Assembly (NCBI GenBank): GCA_905221605.1
Contig: CAJNDS010000746.1
Location: 1-64,000 of the forward strand
Source: Symbiodinium natans
Lineage: Eukaryota > Sar > Dinophyceae > Suessiales > Symbiodiniaceae
Direction of reading: 5' to 3'
DNA length: 64,000 nt
The notes beneath the pieces were generated by a model, which was not told where the DNA came from, made no database searches, and worked only from the letters and a program-made list of their open reading frames with translations. The translations under genes and the position numbers were made by a program. Numbering within the stretch: the first letter of the stretch is position 1; every line of letters starts with the position of its first letter. Shown one piece after another: positions 63,200 to 64,000 of this stretch.

Positions 63200-63307
63200 T
63201 TTGAGGGTTTCCGAAATTAAAATTACCTTCTTGGAGTCCTCATTATCAGAGAATCCTGCTGTTTGGGGTCAAAATTTGGGGTCCTCTACTTTCGCAAACC
63301 CCCATGT
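63200..63307. repeat. MITE-like family E copy
   Basis: GAGGGTTTCCGAAATTAAAATTACC at left, CTACTTTCGCAAACCCCC at right. Confidence 0.6.
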
Positions 63308-63837
63308 TTCCAAAGGTGCGAAGCGCTGGAGATGGCAGGGCCCTAATCAGGGGCCCTGATGCTTATCTACTTAGCTTGGGCTCTTGAGGGGACACGGTGT
63401 CAGATGAATGCCCGCAGTGCAGACACACGCAAGTTTACATCCTTCCTTCCCTAGGCCCAACACGATGTTTGCTCACACTTTCCCCCTTCAGCAGCCCGAT
63501 GCAAATGCGGTAGCTTCCCAGCATTGGGGCCACATCCATGCGATGCGTCCCTTGGCATCTGTAGGCGGCATGCTAGAGAACATCAGGGGACCCTGATGCT
63601 GAGAAGACGCCACATGTTAACGTCAGGCCTGGCAATGTGACAGGCTGAGCTTGGGTGTCAGAAGGAGCCCTAAACCCCAAACCCTAAGCCCTAAACCCTA
63701 AACCCTAAACCCGAACCCTATTATCTGCTCTGCAGTGATAAACACCCCTCTGTCTGCTTCCCGGTCAGACGCGCCTTGCGCACTGGGTTGTCGGCCCTGA
63801 CTCGCGATGCAGCGCGCGGTGAAGGATGTAGAAAACC

Positions 63838-63940
63838 CCGAGGATCCATGTACCTAAATGGTATACACTTGGGCCCTAAAGCTACTACATAGGAACCCCT
63901 TTAAGGCCCAAGTTTATACTAGGTACATGGATCCTTAGGG
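63838..63940. repeat. MITE-like family F, full copy
   Basis: CCCGAGGATCCATGTACCTAA pairs with TAGGTACATGGATCCTTAGGG. Confidence 0.85.
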
Positions 63941-64000
63941 AAAATTCTGCTTCTCAGCAAGTCTCTACTATCCTCTCAGCTTCTACATGATCGGGGTCGG

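Noticed and set aside
1-64000. tRNA and rRNA genes
   Set aside because: I saw no cloverleaf with the conserved T-loop words and no rRNA core sequence. A covariance-model search on both strands would settle it.

Overview
The window reads as nuclear DNA of a dinoflagellate. Four independent signs support this. (1) Interstitial telomere-type tracts, (TTTAGGG)n or (CCCTAAA)n, occur in dozens of blocks from end to end. (2) All coding exons I can defend lie on the + strand, as in dinoflagellate unidirectional gene arrays. (3) Two genes that can be rebuilt exon by exon use mainly GC donors and AG|G acceptors, a known dinoflagellate splice pattern. (4) A 16-base exact match to the core of the dinoflagellate trans-spliced leader lies at 26175-26190. 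The six-frame ORFs are mostly noise: ORFs that run into a tract end in Asn-Pro-Lys-Pro-stop because CCCTAAACCC reads that way. Real exons are mostly 30-280 bases long.

Layout. 1-3.2 kb: degenerate telomere-like DNA with a few exon-like islands. 3.2-5.4 kb: a sulfotransferase-like gene. 5.4-20.3 kb: islands of coding-like sequence in a sea of tracts and MITE-like hairpins, including a possible GT34-like glycosyltransferase (11.1-11.4 kb) and a run of unidentified exons (14.4-17.4 kb). 20.366-23.910 kb: a 5'-truncated, frameshifted non-LTR retrotransposon (endonuclease, RNase H, reverse transcriptase) with a 13-bp target-site duplication. 26.2-27.4 kb: a small membrane-protein gene with a spliced-leader relic just upstream and hairpin elements as introns. 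27.7-34.3 kb: unassigned exons, one pair resembling a PAN/apple domain. 36.0-46.9 kb: a nearly complete aldo/keto reductase gene in at least 17 small exons. 48.1-59.75 kb: an exostosin-type (GT47) glycosyltransferase gene in at least 16 exons. 60-64 kb: a few unassigned exons.

Non-coding DNA. Introns and spacers are built from two things: telomere-type tracts and at least a dozen families of 80-200 bp inverted-repeat elements (called A to M here). The two interact. Tracts interrupt elements, sometimes at the same internal position in two copies, and several tracts are bracketed by direct repeats of the target, as expected of insertions. One element family (L, ends CTAGG...CCTAG) coincides with whole introns and behaves like an introner.

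The oddest signal is inside the retrotransposon. The word GACCACACC, usually extended to GACCACACCGCC, occurs 13 times in 3.5 kb, always on the coding strand, in all three codon phases, and I saw it nowhere else in the window.

Exon limits were placed by eye from protein-family fit and splice consensus. They are approximate unless two exons join in frame across GC-AG or GT-AG.
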